DNA of 64,000 nucleotides from Stenotrophomonas maltophilia (GCF_002205165.1 NZ_NIVS01000009.1:124001-188000), one strand, 5' to 3'. Shown: positions 8,647 through 18,089, counted from the stretch's first letter. The notes: generated by a model not told the origin, from the letters alone. Numbers and translations: made by a program.

Positions 8647-10656
8647 ATGACGCAGCCTACCCGCCGCCAGTTGGCCAATGCCATCCGCTTCCTTGCCGCT
8701 GATGCGGTCGAAACCGCCAAGTCCGGTCATCCCGGCATGCCGATGGGCATGGCCGATATCGCCGAAGTGCTCTGGAACGACTATCTCCGTCACAACCCGA
8801 AGAATCCGAAGTGGTTCAACCGCGACCGCTTCGTGCTGTCCAACGGCCACGGCTCGATGCTGCAGTACGCACTGCTGCACCTGAGCGGCTACGACCTGCC
8901 GATCGAACAGCTCAAGCAGTTCCGCCAGCTGGGCAGCAAGACCGCCGGCCACCCGGAGCACCATGAAACCCCCGGCGTGGAGACGACCACCGGTCCGCTG
9001 GGTCAGGGTCTGGCCAACGCCGTGGGCTTCGCCCTGGCCGAGAAGCTGCTGGCACAGCGCTACAACCGCCCGGAACACGAGATCGTCGACCACCGCACCT
9101 GGGTGTTCCTGGGCGACGGCTGCCTGATGGAAGGCATCTCGCATGAAGCCGCCTCCCTGGCCGGCACCTGGGGCCTGTCCAAGCTGGTCTGCTTCTGGGA
9201 CGACAACCACATCTCCATCGACGGCAACACCGATGGCTGGTTCACCGACAACACCCCCGAGCGTTTCGAAGCCTATGGCTGGAACGTGGTGCGCGGCGTC
9301 GATGGCCACGATCCGGAAAGCATCAAGTCCGCCATCGACAGCGCGCTGTCGCAGTTCGACAAGCCGACCCTGATCTGCTGCCGCACCACGATTGGTTTCG
9401 GTTCGCCGAACAAGGCCGGCAAGGAATCCAGCCATGGCGCCCCGCTGGGCAAGGATGAGCTGGAGGCCACCCGCAAGCAGCTGGGCTGGCCGTACGGCCC
9501 GTTCGAGATCCCCGAAGAGATCTACGCCGGCTGGCGTGCCGGCGGTACCGGCACCCTGCGCCAGGCCGAGTGGGAACAGCAGTTCGACAAGTACGCCGCG
9601 CAGTACCCGGCCGAAGCCGATGAGCTGATCCGCCGTTCGCATGGCGAGCTGCCGGCCGATTTCATCGCCAAGGCCGATGCCTACATCGCCCAGGTCCAGG
9701 CCGACGGCCAGACCATCGCCTCGCGCAAGGCCTCGCAGCTGGCGATCGAAGCGTTCGCGCCGCTGCTGCCGGAACTGGTCGGTGGTTCGGCCGATCTGGC
9801 GCACTCCAACCTGACCCTGTGGAAGGCCAGCAAGTCGGTCGCCACCGATGACCCGAACGCCAACTACGTCTACTACGGCGTGCGCGAGTTCGGCATGACC
9901 GCGATCGCCAACGGCCTGGCCCTGCATGGCGGGTTCATTCCGTTCGACGCCACCTTCCTGGTGTTCAGCGATTACGCCCGCAACGGCGTGCGCATGAGCG
10001 CGCTGATCCCGGCCCACGCGATCCACGTGTACACGCACGACTCGATCGGCCTCGGCGAAGACGGCCCGACCCACCAGCCGGTGGAGCACCTGGCCTCGCT
10101 GCGCTACATCCCGAACAACGATGTGTGGCGCCCGTGCGATGCGGTCGAATCGGCGGTCAGCTGGAAGTCGGCGATCACCCGCAAGGACGGCCCGAGCTGC
10201 CTGGTCTTCAGCCGCCAGAACCTGCCGCACCAGCCGCGCAGCACCGAGCAGGTCGCCCAGATCGCGCGCGGTGGCTACGTGCTGGCCGACGCCGAAGGCG
10301 GCGTGCCGGACGTGATCCTGATCGGCACCGGTTCGGAAGTGGGCCTGGCCGTGACCGCCAAGGCGGAGCTGGAGGCGGCCGGCATCAAGACCCGCGTGGT
10401 GTCGATGCCGTCCACCGACGTGTTCGAGCGCCAGGACGCGGCGTACCGCGAATCCGTTCTGCCCAATGCGGTGCGCAACCGCGTGGCCGTGGAAGCCGGC
10501 GTCACCGGCTTCTGGCGCCAGTACGTGGGCCTGGACGGTGCCGTGGTCGGTATCGACACCTTCGGTGCCTCGGCCCCGGCGGAAGCGCTGTACAAGCACT
10601 TCGGCATCACCGCCGAGCACGTCGTGGCTGCGGCCAAGGCGCAGCTGGCGAACTGA
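8647..10656 (+). CDS. tkt: transketolase
   Basis: 669 residues, the usual length. It has the thiamine diphosphate region [18 protein letters not shown], an N-terminal [18 protein letters not shown], the pyrimidine-domain segments [22 protein letters not shown] and [24 protein letters not shown], and the C-terminal domain. It transfers two-carbon ketol units between sugar phosphates in the pentose phosphate pathway. The start is the ATG at 8647; an open frame reaching back to 8434 is GC-driven and encodes nothing recognisable. The gene stands alone with its own promoter and terminator. A run of lower-glycolysis genes follows about 8 kb downstream. Confidence 0.97.
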   Translation: MTQPTRRQLANAIRFLAADAVETAKSGHPGMPMGMADIAEVLWNDYLRHNPKNPKWFNRDRFVLSNGHGSMLQYALLHLSGYDLPIEQLKQFRQLGSKTAGHPEHHETPGVETTTGPLGQGLANAVGFALAEKLLAQRYNRPEHEIVDHRTWVFLGDGCLMEGISHEAASLAGTWGLSKLVCFWDDNHISIDGNTDGWFTDNTPERFEAYGWNVVRGVDGHDPESIKSAIDSALSQFDKPTLICCRTTIGFGSPNKAGKESSHGAPLGKDELEATRKQLGWPYGPFEIPEEIYAGWRAGGTGTLRQAEWEQQFDKYAAQYPAEADELIRRSHGELPADFIAKADAYIAQVQADGQTIASRKASQLAIEAFAPLLPELVGGSADLAHSNLTLWKASKSVATDDPNANYVYYGVREFGMTAIANGLALHGGFIPFDATFLVFSDYARNGVRMSALIPAHAIHVYTHDSIGLGEDGPTHQPVEHLASLRYIPNNDVWRPCDAVESAVSWKSAITRKDGPSCLVFSRQNLPHQPRSTEQVAQIARGGYVLADAEGGVPDVILIGTGSEVGLAVTAKAELEAAGIKTRVVSMPSTDVFERQDAAYRESVLPNAVRNRVAVEAGVTGFWRQYVGLDGAVVGIDTFGASAPAEALYKHFGITAEHVVAAAKAQLAN

Positions 10657-10700
10657 TCGCCGCTGGAGGGCGTCGAGCCCTGCTCGGCGCCAGTAAACGG

Positions 10701-10722
10701 AAGGCCGGCGAAAGCCGGCCTT
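10701..10722 (+). terminator. terminator after tkt
   Basis: AAGGCCGGC-GAAA-GCCGGCCTT is a perfect 9-bp stem with a GAAA tetraloop, followed by CTGCGTTCT. Confidence 0.75.
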
Positions 10723-10812
10723 CTGCGTTCTGGCGTCATGGAGGACGCGATTCTCTGCAATCCGCCCGGGCCTGGCGCGCGCCGACCCGCGGCCGGCACT
10801 GCCCGCTGCGCA

Positions 10813-12759
10813 TCATGCGGTGCGCGCCAATCCCAGCCGCAGCAGCCGCGCCTCGATGCGTTCGCCGAACGTCTTCGGCGCTTCCAGCCCCATCCGCTGC
10901 AGGTAGGCCTGATCGCCATCGCCGGCCGGTTGCGTCACCGCAGCCAGCACCGTGCGCAGCTTGGCCATCGGCGTCTGCGTGTTCTGCCTGAGCCAGCCCA
11001 GCGCCTTGACCAGGTGCTGCTCCACTTCGGTGAAATCGCTGCCCAGCGGGTAATCCGGCAGCAGGCCGGACTGGCGGAACGGTGCCAGCGCCGCGCTGAC
11101 CGCCGCGGCAGTGTTGCGCTGGCCATCGCCGGACGCAGCGAAGCCGGGCGCCAGCTTCTTCGAGGCTTTCGCCTTGTCCAACAGTGCGGCCTGGAATTGC
11201 GCATCGGTGATCGCAGCCATCGCGATCACGCAGTCCTCGTCGGTCATGTTGCGCAGGTCGGCGATGCCGTACTCGTTGATGTAGAGATCGCGCAGATGCC
11301 GCGGGATCGTGGTGTGCCCGTAGTTCCAGCGCACGTTGGAGTGCAGCACGCCTTTGTCCTCGCGGGTGGCGCGGAAGATGAGCGCACTGCGTGCGCCGGG
11401 CAGGGCATGCGCCATCGCCACGAAGTTGTACTGGCCGCCCACGCCGGAGACCACGCGGCCGTCTTCCAGCGCATCGGAGACGGCAGCGCCCAGCGCAGTG
11501 GCCATCATGCAGGAGTTGAAGAAGCGCGCATCGCGACGCTGCATCCGTTCCAGCGTTTCATCGCCACCGTAAAGCTGGTTGATCTCGCTGATCCGGCGCA
11601 TGCCGATCGCGCTGCGCTCGTCATCGGGCAGGTCGCGCAGCCACTGATAGAACTCCGGCGAGCCCAGATAGAACGCGCCGTGCAGGTACTCGCCCTCGGC
11701 TTCGAGCGTGGCGTAATCGGTGGTCCAGGCGGTGCCGTTCTCGATCCGCTGCAGCAACGCCAGATCGTCATGCACTTTGCGCCGGATCACGCCGGTCTGG
11801 ACCAGCCGACGGAAGCCTTCGTTGAGCATCTCACTGCAGCCGTACAGGCCGATCTCGAATGGCTCCAGGCCACCGCATTCAAGCACCGTCGGGTGGCTGG
11901 CCAACGCCGGATCCAGGGCCTGCAGGATCTGGCGGTAGCGTGCGTTGTCGGTATGCCGCAGCACCAGCGCATGGCTGAGCGCATCGGCCAGCGTGCCGAT
12001 GCCGATCTGCAGGGTGCCGCCATCGCGCACCAGCGTGCTGGCGTACAGGCCGATCGCGTAATCGGCATCGCTCACCGGTTGGCGCGGCAGGCCGAACAGG
12101 TCCGGATACGGGCCCGGTGGCGTGATCACCAGATCGAAGAACGACACATCCACCGTGGCCGAACCGGCCAGGTACGGCAGCTGCGGATCGATCTCGGCGA
12201 TCATCAGCGGGCGTGGCAGGCCGCGCGCGACCATCGCATCCAGCGTGTCCTGGGTGATGTCGTTGTTGCACGACAGCGACAGGCGCCGGTCGTTCGCGCG
12301 CATCGCCACTTTCTGCACGATCGCCTGCGGCGCGCGCTGGGCGACCGCATCGGCGGCGTGCGTGTAGTTGAGGCTGGTGTAGCTGCGCTGGGCCTGCGAG
12401 GAATTGAGCAATGCCCCGGACTGCATGTAGAACTCTTCCACTTGCACATGCGCTGGCAGCTGGTCGCGCACCATGGCATCGGCATAGGCCAGGCGCGGGA
12501 AGTCCGCACCGAAATGACGCTCGGCGAACGGCTTCATGAAGCGGGCTTCCAGCCCGGCACCGCCGCGCGGCGGGTTCAGCGACAGGGCGGTATACAGCTG
12601 CAGCGGCCGCGAGGGATCGTTTTCCACCCGGGTATACAGGGCGTTGAGCAGCCGGTGCGGCTTGCCCAGCGCGAGTGGGGCGCCAATGCGCAGGGGGCCA
12701 TCGACCCGCTGCAGCAGCCAGTCGACGGCGGCGTCCAGGTCGGTCAGGTGTTCGGTCAT
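10813..12759 (-). CDS. acetyl-CoA hydrolase/CoA-transferase family protein
   Basis: 648 residues, longer than typical acetyl-CoA hydrolases. The C-terminal half carries the family's [28 protein letters not shown] and the [16 protein letters not shown] block, as in acetate, succinate or 4-hydroxybutyrate CoA-transferases. The N-terminal half is more divergent ([22 protein letters not shown]). Members move CoA between acyl-CoA and a free acid or hydrolyse acetyl-CoA; the actual substrate is unknown. AGGATAG lies just upstream of the ATG on the minus strand. The flavin reductase gene lies 31 bases upstream in the same orientation, so the two may be cotranscribed. The extra length compared with family members is not explained. 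Confidence 0.85.
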   Translation of the reverse strand: MTEHLTDLDAAVDWLLQRVDGPLRIGAPLALGKPHRLLNALYTRVENDPSRPLQLYTALSLNPPRGGAGLEARFMKPFAERHFGADFPRLAYADAMVRDQLPAHVQVEEFYMQSGALLNSSQAQRSYTSLNYTHAADAVAQRAPQAIVQKVAMRANDRRLSLSCNNDITQDTLDAMVARGLPRPLMIAEIDPQLPYLAGSATVDVSFFDLVITPPGPYPDLFGLPRQPVSDADYAIGLYASTLVRDGGTLQIGIGTLADALSHALVLRHTDNARYRQILQALDPALASHPTVLECGGLEPFEIGLYGCSEMLNEGFRRLVQTGVIRRKVHDDLALLQRIENGTAWTTDYATLEAEGEYLHGAFYLGSPEFYQWLRDLPDDERSAIGMRRISEINQLYGGDETLERMQRRDARFFNSCMMATALGAAVSDALEDGRVVSGVGGQYNFVAMAHALPGARSALIFRATREDKGVLHSNVRWNYGHTTIPRHLRDLYINEYGIADLRNMTDEDCVIAMAAITDAQFQAALLDKAKASKKLAPGFAASGDGQRNTAAAVSAALAPFRQSGLLPDYPLGSDFTEVEQHLVKALGWLRQNTQTPMAKLRTVLAAVTQPAGDGDQAYLQRMGLEAPKTFGERIEARLLRLGLARTA

Positions 12760-12790
12760 GCGGCGCTATCCTGCGAAATCATGCGGGTCA

Positions 12791-13348
12791 TTACAGCATT
12801 TCCGGTTTGAACAGACGGCGACGCGAGACCTCATCACCGGCGAGCATGAACTGGCCATCGCCGCGGTAATGCACCGTGCGCGGCACTTTCGGTGAGCGCG
12901 CGACGTGCGCTTTGACCACCTCCCAGATGAACAGCCCATGCCGTTTGATCTGGCTGCGGTCCGCCAGCCGGCACTCGAAACTGGCGTGGCACTGGGCGAT
13001 CAAGGGGGCCGCAACCTCGCTGGCGGCGACCGCCTCCAGCCCGAAGTGCGCGAACTTGTCGATCTCCGCGCCGCTGCTGTTGCCGATGCCCACCACCGTA
13101 TCGAGCATCTCCGCGGTGGGTACATTGATGACGCATTCGCCACTGCGGCGGATCAGCTCGAAACTGTGGTTGCCGGTGGAAATCATGGTCGCCAGGCGCG
13201 AGGGCGTGAACTCCAGCACCATGTGCCAGCCCAGCGTCATGATGTTGCGCTGGCCTTTCCAGGCCGAGCTGATCAGCACGACCGGGCCGGGTTCCAGGAA
13301 GCGGCGCACATCGTCCACCGGGTAATCGAATTTTCGGTAGCGTCTCAT
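12791..13348 (-). CDS. flavin reductase-like FMN-binding protein
   Basis: 185 residues beginning MRRYRKFDYPVDDVRRFLEPGPVVLISS, followed by NIMTLGWHMVLEFTPSRLATMIS and HSFELIRRSGECVINVPT. This is the split-barrel fold of flavin reductase/FMN-binding proteins of the HpaC/RutF superfamily. Such enzymes bind FMN and often supply reduced flavin to a monooxygenase, but no monooxygenase is adjacent. The start at 13348 has GGAG six bases before it. An open frame reaching to 13615 overlaps the divergent repressor gene and is rejected. It is divergent from the BlaI-type gene across a 115-base gap. Confidence 0.85.
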   Translation of the reverse strand: MRRYRKFDYPVDDVRRFLEPGPVVLISSAWKGQRNIMTLGWHMVLEFTPSRLATMISTGNHSFELIRRSGECVINVPTAEMLDTVVGIGNSSGAEIDKFAHFGLEAVAASEVAAPLIAQCHASFECRLADRSQIKRHGLFIWEVVKAHVARSPKVPRTVHYRGDGQFMLAGDEVSRRRLFKPEML

Positions 13349-13411
13349 CGAGGGCTCCGCGGGGCATGCGCCGATGCTCTCAGCGCCTGCATGAACCGGC
13401 TGTCGAAGGGG

Positions 13412-13444
13412 TTGACACCTGTTTCGATTACGGGCGTAATCGAA
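13412..13444 (+). promoter_or_regulatory. promoter and palindromic operator of the BlaI-type gene
   Basis: A perfect TTGACA (-35) at 13412-13417 and CGTAAT (-10) at 13435-13440 are 17 bases apart. The -10 lies inside a perfect 22-base palindrome, TTCGATTACG-GG-CGTAATCGAA at 13423-13444. A partial second copy, TCGATTACGGATGTAAATGA (13448-13467), runs into the start codons. The layout is that of a repressor site overlapping its own promoter. BlaI/MecI repressors bind short dyads of this kind. Confidence 0.7.
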
Positions 13445-13463
13445 TTGTCGATTACGGATGTAA

Positions 13464-13832
13464 ATGATGAGCCAGATCAGTGAAGCCGAAGCCGTCGTGA
13501 TGGAGGTGTTGTGGCGGCACCATCCGCTGGGCGCTGATGATGTGGTGGCCGCGCTGGCCAGCCGTGACTGGGCCGAGCCTACCATCAAGACCCTGCTCAA
13601 CCGGCTGCTGACCAAGGGGGCGGTCAGTGCCAGCCGCGAGGGGCGTCGCTATCTGTACTCGCCCGTGCTGCAACGGCAGGCCTGGGTGGCCGAGCAGAGT
13701 GAGGGCTTTCTGGAGCGCGTGTTCGACGGCCGCGTCGCGCCGCTGGTTGCGCATTTCAGCCAGCGCGGCGAGCTCAGCGCGCAGGACATCGCCGAACTGA
13801 AGCAACTGATCCGGGAGCTGGATCATGAGTGA
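13464..13832 (+). CDS. BlaI/MecI/CopY-family transcriptional repressor
   Basis: 122 residues. The winged-helix segment ISEAEAVVMEVLWRHHPLGADDVVAAL, WAEPTIKTLLNRLLTKGAVSASREGRRYLYSP is diagnostic of the BlaI/MecI family, whose members dimerise and are cut or released when a membrane M56 peptidase is activated. The next gene encodes such a peptidase and overlaps this one by eight bases. Two ATGs (13464 and 13467) are possible; both lie within a second operator-like sequence. Despite the family name there is no beta-lactamase gene nearby, so a role in antibiotic resistance should not be assumed. Confidence 0.9.
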   Translation: MMSQISEAEAVVMEVLWRHHPLGADDVVAALASRDWAEPTIKTLLNRLLTKGAVSASREGRRYLYSPVLQRQAWVAEQSEGFLERVFDGRVAPLVAHFSQRGELSAQDIAELKQLIRELDHE

Positions 13833-15003
13833 GCTGCTCGACGGACTGCTGCAGGCCAGCGTGTGGTTGGCGCTTGCGGCCGTGGTGTTGGCCGCGGCAC
13901 GGCCGCTGCTGCTGCGCCTGGGGGGCGCAGCGCTGGCCTACCGCAGCTGGTGGCTGCTGCCATTGGTGCTGATCGCTGCGTACCTGCCGCTGCCTCGGCT
14001 GCCGATCACCGAGACGGCCCCGGTGATGGTGATGGCCTCGGCGCTGCGCGCGCCTGGCGTGCCGACCGATGCCTCGCAGTGGCCGCTGCTGCTGTTGACG
14101 GTGTGGCTGCTGGGCGCGGTGGCGATGGCCGGCATCAGCTGGCGCGCGCAGCGCCGCTTCGAGCATGCCCTGGGCGCGCTGCAACCGCGTGCGGATGGCA
14201 GCTGGCAGGCCAGTGGCGATCCGGGCCTGCCGGCGCTGGTCGGCTTGTGGCGGCCGCGGATCGTGGTTGGCCCGGACTTCGAGCAGCGCTTCAGCCCCGC
14301 CGAGCAGGAGCTGATCCTGCGCCACGAACACAGCCATCGTCGTCATGGCGATCCCTGGGCAAACGCCACGCTGGCCGCGCTGCGGTGCGTGTTCTGGTTC
14401 CACCCGTTGCTGCCGTGGGCGGCGCGCCGGTTCCTGCGTGACCAGGAACTGGCCTGCGACGCCCGCACGGTCGATCCGCATCCGGCACTGCGCCGGCTCT
14501 ACGCCAACGCGCTGCTCAAGGCGCAGTTGGTCCACCCGGTTGCACCGATGGCCTGCCACTGGCGCAGCCAACCGATGTTGAAGGAGCGGATTGCCATGTT
14601 GAAGGAACACAAGCGGAAGACATTGCCGTGGTTGACCGGGCAGGTGCTGGTGGTCGGGATGTGCGTGGGTCTGGGCACGGTGGCCTGGGCGGGCCAGGGC
14701 ACCGCGGTCGCCGCTGATCGCGATGCGATCGCGCACAAGATGCCGCCGCCGTCCTACCCGAAAACGGCGGCCGAGCAGCGCATCGTCGGCAAGGTCGTGG
14801 TCAGGGTGGACGTGGATACCGAAGGCAGGGCGACCAATGTGCGCGTGCTTCAGGCGAGCCCGGCGGGTGTATTCGACGACGCGACGGTCGCTGCCGCGAA
14901 ACAGTGGACGTTCGAACCGGCGATCCGGAATGGCAAGGCGGTGGCCTCGGCGCTGAAGATTCCGGTCACCTACGCCATGGATGATGAGGTGCCAACGCCA
15001 TGA
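13825..15003 (+). CDS. M56 (BlaR1-type) peptidase fused to a TonB C-terminal domain
   Basis: 392 residues. Three membrane helices (about 12-28, 41-57 and 87-105) precede a zinc-peptidase domain with HEHSH (HExxH) at 167-171 and the FWFHPLLPWAARRFLRDQELACDA segment. A further helix lies near 275-290 (VLVVGMCVGLGTVAW). The last 90 residues form a TonB C-terminal domain (VVRVDVDTEGRATNVRV, ATVAAAKQWTFEPA). Where BlaR1 has a periplasmic beta-lactam sensor, this protein has a TonB-like module. The probable role is to sense an envelope state and relieve repression by the BlaI-type protein. Its start overlaps that gene (ATGAGTGA) and its stop overlaps the next gene (ATGA). Confidence 0.88.
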   Translation: MSELLDGLLQASVWLALAAVVLAAARPLLLRLGGAALAYRSWWLLPLVLIAAYLPLPRLPITETAPVMVMASALRAPGVPTDASQWPLLLLTVWLLGAVAMAGISWRAQRRFEHALGALQPRADGSWQASGDPGLPALVGLWRPRIVVGPDFEQRFSPAEQELILRHEHSHRRHGDPWANATLAALRCVFWFHPLLPWAARRFLRDQELACDARTVDPHPALRRLYANALLKAQLVHPVAPMACHWRSQPMLKERIAMLKEHKRKTLPWLTGQVLVVGMCVGLGTVAWAGQGTAVAADRDAIAHKMPPPSYPKTAAEQRIVGKVVVRVDVDTEGRATNVRVLQASPAGVFDDATVAAAKQWTFEPAIRNGKAVASALKIPVTYAMDDEVPTP

Positions 15004-15599
15004 GGCAGTCATCCGTCCTGGCAGTGGCGGCGATTTTGATGGCTGGCTGTGCCACCCATGAGACGCTTACGTCAGTGGACACGCGGGCGGAGAACGTGGG
15101 TCACCAGCGCTTGGATCCGACCACCGGCACGGGGGCTGCGCAGGTGGCGAGCTACCAGCTGAAGGCTGCGGAGGGTTACCGGATGCCGCAACTGAATGCA
15201 GGTCCGGACCCCGTGCTGGGCGCTCGCGATCCGCGCAGTGAGCTTGCGCCCACGACGGTGTGCCTGCAGTTGGTCATCGATGCGCAGGGTCGCGTGGAGC
15301 GAAGTCTGCCGGTGCAGGACCGCGACGAATGCACCGCTGGCAATGCCCCTGAGAATGCGCCGTTGTTGCAGTCCGCGCAGGATGCGGTGGCAGCCTGGCA
15401 GTACGTGCCCGCAGCGGTGTGTCACTTCGCGGAGGGGAAGGTTCCAGCGGATCGGGGCGATTGCCAGGGTGCCGCGCGCATCGAACCTGTGCCGGTGAGC
15501 CTGCTGTATGCCTTCACCTTCGAAATCGTGAAAGGCAAGGCGACCGTGCGCAGCGGGACGCCGGCGAAGCAGCGAAGCACTGCGCCCACGACGCGGTGA
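15000..15599 (+). CDS. lipoprotein with a TonB-C-like fold
   Basis: 199 residues. A lipobox LMAGC places the lipidated Cys at residue 17. The middle contains VCLQLVIDAQGRVERSLPV and SAQDAVAAWQYVPA, which follow the same strand-turn-strand-helix-strand pattern as the TonB C-terminal domain of the preceding gene, here with two extra Cys residues (around ECTAG and AAVCHF). I recognise no named family. The four-base overlap with the M56 gene implies a common transcript and possibly a joint envelope-sensing function. The C-terminal tail is basic and probably disordered. Confidence 0.75.
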   Translation: MRQSSVLAVAAILMAGCATHETLTSVDTRAENVGHQRLDPTTGTGAAQVASYQLKAAEGYRMPQLNAGPDPVLGARDPRSELAPTTVCLQLVIDAQGRVERSLPVQDRDECTAGNAPENAPLLQSAQDAVAAWQYVPAAVCHFAEGKVPADRGDCQGAARIEPVPVSLLYAFTFEIVKGKATVRSGTPAKQRSTAPTTR

Positions 15600-15604
15600 G
15601 ATGC

Positions 15605-16417
15605 CTATCCGCCGCGAACGGCACCGCCCTGGATGTTCGCTTTCACCGAGGGGTCCATCAATTTAGGCTCGGCCAGCGTGGCATCGCGTGCCTGGCGCGT
15701 GGCCACGAACTCGGCTTCGCTGACGCCGTCATGCAGGTGGATGTTGTGCGCGCGCTGCGCGCCGATGGTGGTCTCGTTGGCGACCTCGCGGCCACCGGGG
15801 CCGTAGTCGTGACAGATGAACACACGGGTTGCGTCCGGCAATGCCAGCAAGCGCTGGATCGAACGGTATAGCTGCGCCGCATCGCCGCCCGGGAAGTCAC
15901 AGCGTGCGGTGCCGCCGTCGGGCATGAACAGCGAATCGCCGGTGAACAGCGCATCGCCGATCCGATAGGCGACGCTGTCGCTGGTATGGCCCGGGACCGC
16001 GATCACCTCGGCGTCGATATCACCGAGCGTGAAGCGTTCGCCATCGGCGAACAGATGATCGAACTGCGAGCCGTCGGTCGGCACATCCAGCGCGTAACGG
16101 GGCGCGAAGGTGCGCTGCACCTGCACGATGCCCGCGCCCATGGCCAGGGTCGCGTCCGGCCATTGGCGCTTGAGCCAGCGCCCGGCGCTGACGTGGTCGG
16201 CGTGGGCATGGGTATCCAGCAGCCAGCGCACCTGCAGACCGTGCTCGCGCACATGGGCCAGCAGCGGCTGCAGCGGCCCGGCACCGAGCGCGTCGGTGTC
16301 CGGGTCGTAATCCAGCACGGGATCGATCACCGCTGCCTGCAACGTCGCCGGGTCATGCACCACATAGCTGAACGTGTGACTGTCCGGGTGGAAGAAACTG
16401 GCGACGTGCAGTGACAT
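15605..16417 (-). CDS. MBL-fold metallo-hydrolase, ETHE1/Blh-like
   Basis: 270 residues. The metal motif THAHADH is followed by VPGHTSDSVAYRIG, the FTGDSLFMPDGGTARCDFPGG loop and FICHDYGPGGREVANETTIGAQRAHN. These are marks of the persulfide dioxygenase group (ETHE1), which includes the Blh protein described in Xylella and other bacteria. Such enzymes oxidise glutathione persulfide in sulfide detoxification; several are regulated by a BigR repressor, which is not present here. The start at 16417 has GAGGT upstream. An open frame reaching to 16681 overlaps the nuclease gene and is not used. The nuclease gene lies 10 bases upstream, so the pair may be cotranscribed. Confidence 0.82.
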   Translation of the reverse strand: MSLHVASFFHPDSHTFSYVVHDPATLQAAVIDPVLDYDPDTDALGAGPLQPLLAHVREHGLQVRWLLDTHAHADHVSAGRWLKRQWPDATLAMGAGIVQVQRTFAPRYALDVPTDGSQFDHLFADGERFTLGDIDAEVIAVPGHTSDSVAYRIGDALFTGDSLFMPDGGTARCDFPGGDAAQLYRSIQRLLALPDATRVFICHDYGPGGREVANETTIGAQRAHNIHLHDGVSEAEFVATRQARDATLAEPKLMDPSVKANIQGGAVRGG

Positions 16418-16427
16418 GGTGCGGACC

Positions 16428-17243
16428 TCAGCGTTTGCCCAGGGTGTCGTTGAGCAGCACCGCCAGACGTTCACCGGCCAGGCGCAGCTCGCGCTCGGCG
16501 ACCGGGCGATAGGTCGCCGCATAGCTGGGCTCCAGCGTACGCTTGTCCGGGTAAACGCCAGGTGCAATGGCGATCCGGCAGCTGGCTTCGGCCCACTGCA
16601 CTGCATCCGCATCGATGTTGGAGCGCGTTGCGAACGCCGGCTTGGGCAGGGCCAGCAGGCGCTTGAGGTACTGGTCGTCATCCAGCGTCTGCTCGTTCAG
16701 CATGCCGCTGTCCCACAGCGAGTGCAGGTTGGTACCGCGGTTGTTGAACTGCACCTGGAAATCGTTGCCACCTTTGTCGTGGCCGTAGCCGGCATGCATC
16801 GGCTGGTGGATGTCGCCAGCGAAATGCACGACGAATTTCAGTGCCTGCGCACGCTCGGCGTCGGATTTGCTGCGGTCGCCCAGAATCGCGGTCTGCGCCT
16901 TCAGCGCCTCGACCACGCAGTTGCCGTTCCTGCAGTGCTTCTGCACTTCATAGTGGCAATCATCCTCGCCGATATTGACGTAATGCCAGCCGGCCGAGCG
17001 CTTGCCCAGGCCCGGGTCCTTGGCGCGCAGCTGATCGGCCCAGGGGGCGATGGCGTGCAGTGTCGGGTCCGGCTCGGCGGCGAGCAGGCGGTCCACCTCG
17101 GCCTGGGTCTGCGGGGTCAGCCGGGTTTCGGCGATCCGCGCCACCAGGCGGTGGCCCTGTGCGCCCCAGGCCAGGGCATCGGTGGAAACAAGGGTGAGGG
17201 CCAGCGCGAGGGCGGTGGCCGGAAGCAGGGAAGGCATTTTCAT
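16428..17243 (-). CDS. S1/P1 family secreted nuclease
   Basis: 271 residues from the ATG at 17243. The signal peptide ends in ALA, so the mature protein begins WGAQGHRLVARIAE. The N-terminal Trp and the His are zinc ligands in the trinuclear zinc site of S1/P1 nucleases. Further ligands are in HAIAPWAD, GWHYVNI, VVHFAGDIHQPMHAG and GTNLHSLWD. The enzyme cleaves single-stranded nucleic acid outside the cytoplasm and may scavenge phosphate. Nearby ATGs at 17252 and 17237 would change only the first residues. It lies just upstream of the MBL-fold gene. Confidence 0.9.
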   Translation of the reverse strand: MKMPSLLPATALALALTLVSTDALAWGAQGHRLVARIAETRLTPQTQAEVDRLLAAEPDPTLHAIAPWADQLRAKDPGLGKRSAGWHYVNIGEDDCHYEVQKHCRNGNCVVEALKAQTAILGDRSKSDAERAQALKFVVHFAGDIHQPMHAGYGHDKGGNDFQVQFNNRGTNLHSLWDSGMLNEQTLDDDQYLKRLLALPKPAFATRSNIDADAVQWAEASCRIAIAPGVYPDKRTLEPSYAATYRPVAERELRLAGERLAVLLNDTLGKR

Positions 17244-17361
17244 CCGCGGCATTCTAGCGGGCTGGCCGCGCGCGGGCTTGCCGGGATCTGGCCGGCTGCA
17301 ACACCCCCCTGGTTCGGCTAGGCTCGCCGGTGCCCGCATCGGGCGGAATCAGGAGGTCCCC

Positions 17362-18060
17362 ATGGCCCACATCGTTGGCCTGATCGGCGGCATGAGCTGG
17401 GAAAGCTCGGCGCATTACTACCGCCTGATCAACGAGCAGGTGCGTGACACGCTGGGTGGGCTGCATTCCGGGCGGATCCTGCTGTGGTCGTTCGATTTCG
17501 CCGAGATCGAAGCGCTGCAGCATGCCGGCGACTGGGACAGTGCCACGCAGCGGATGATCGATGCGGCGCAGCGCCTGCAGGGCGCCGGGGCCACCGCCAT
17601 CGTGATCTGCACCAACACCATGCACCGCATGGCGGATGCAGTGCAGGCGGCGATCGCGATTCCACTGCTGCACATCGCCGATCCCACGGCCGAAGCGATC
17701 AAGGGCGCCGGGTTGCTGCGCATCGGCCTGCTCGGCACCGCGTTCACGATGGAGCACGATTTCTACAGGGGACGGCTCACGCAGGCGCATGGCCTGGAGG
17801 TCCTAGTTCCGGACGCCGAGGACCGCGCGGCGGTGCACCGGATCATCTACGAGGAGTTGGTGCAGGGGCAGGTGCTGCCGGCATCGCGCGAGACGTATCG
17901 CGTCGTCATGCAGCGGCTGGTGGATCGCGGTGCGCAGGGCATCATCCTGGGCTGCACGGAGATCATGCTGCTGGTCGGCGCCCAGGATGCACCCGTGCCC
18001 GTGTTCGATACGACCACGCTGCATGCGCAGGCGGCGGGCCAACATCTGTTGGCGGGATGA
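17362..18060 (+). CDS. aspartate/glutamate racemase family protein
   Basis: 232 residues starting MAHIVGLIGGMSWESSAHYYRLIN. The two catalytic Cys residues lie in ICTNTMH and LGCTEI, the arrangement of the YgeA/aspartate racemase branch (amino acid racemase without PLP). Substrate preference is uncertain; Asp or a broad set is possible. A strong ribosome-binding site, AGGAGGT, is at 17351-17357. The gene is convergent with ompW across a terminator and divergent from the nuclease gene. Confidence 0.9.
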   Translation: MAHIVGLIGGMSWESSAHYYRLINEQVRDTLGGLHSGRILLWSFDFAEIEALQHAGDWDSATQRMIDAAQRLQGAGATAIVICTNTMHRMADAVQAAIAIPLLHIADPTAEAIKGAGLLRIGLLGTAFTMEHDFYRGRLTQAHGLEVLVPDAEDRAAVHRIIYEELVQGQVLPASRETYRVVMQRLVDRGAQGIILGCTEIMLLVGAQDAPVPVFDTTTLHAQAAGQHLLAG

Positions 18061-18063
18061 ATC

Positions 18064-18089
18064 AAAAAAAACCCCGGCCGAAGCCGGGG
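18064..18089 (-). terminator. terminator of ompW
   Basis: Read on the minus strand, CCCCGGC-TTCG-GCCGGGG is followed by eight T. A UUCG loop and a U8 tail make a textbook Rho-independent terminator. It lies between convergent genes. Confidence 0.9.

Noticed and set aside
10738..12810. A 690-codon plus-strand frame opposite the CoA-transferase gene
   Set aside because: The minus-strand gene has family motifs and a ribosome-binding site; the plus-strand product is low-complexity.
13464..15003. Reading the BlaI/M56 pair as a beta-lactam resistance operon
   Set aside because: There is no penicillin-binding sensor domain and no beta-lactamase gene nearby; the sensor position holds a TonB-like domain.
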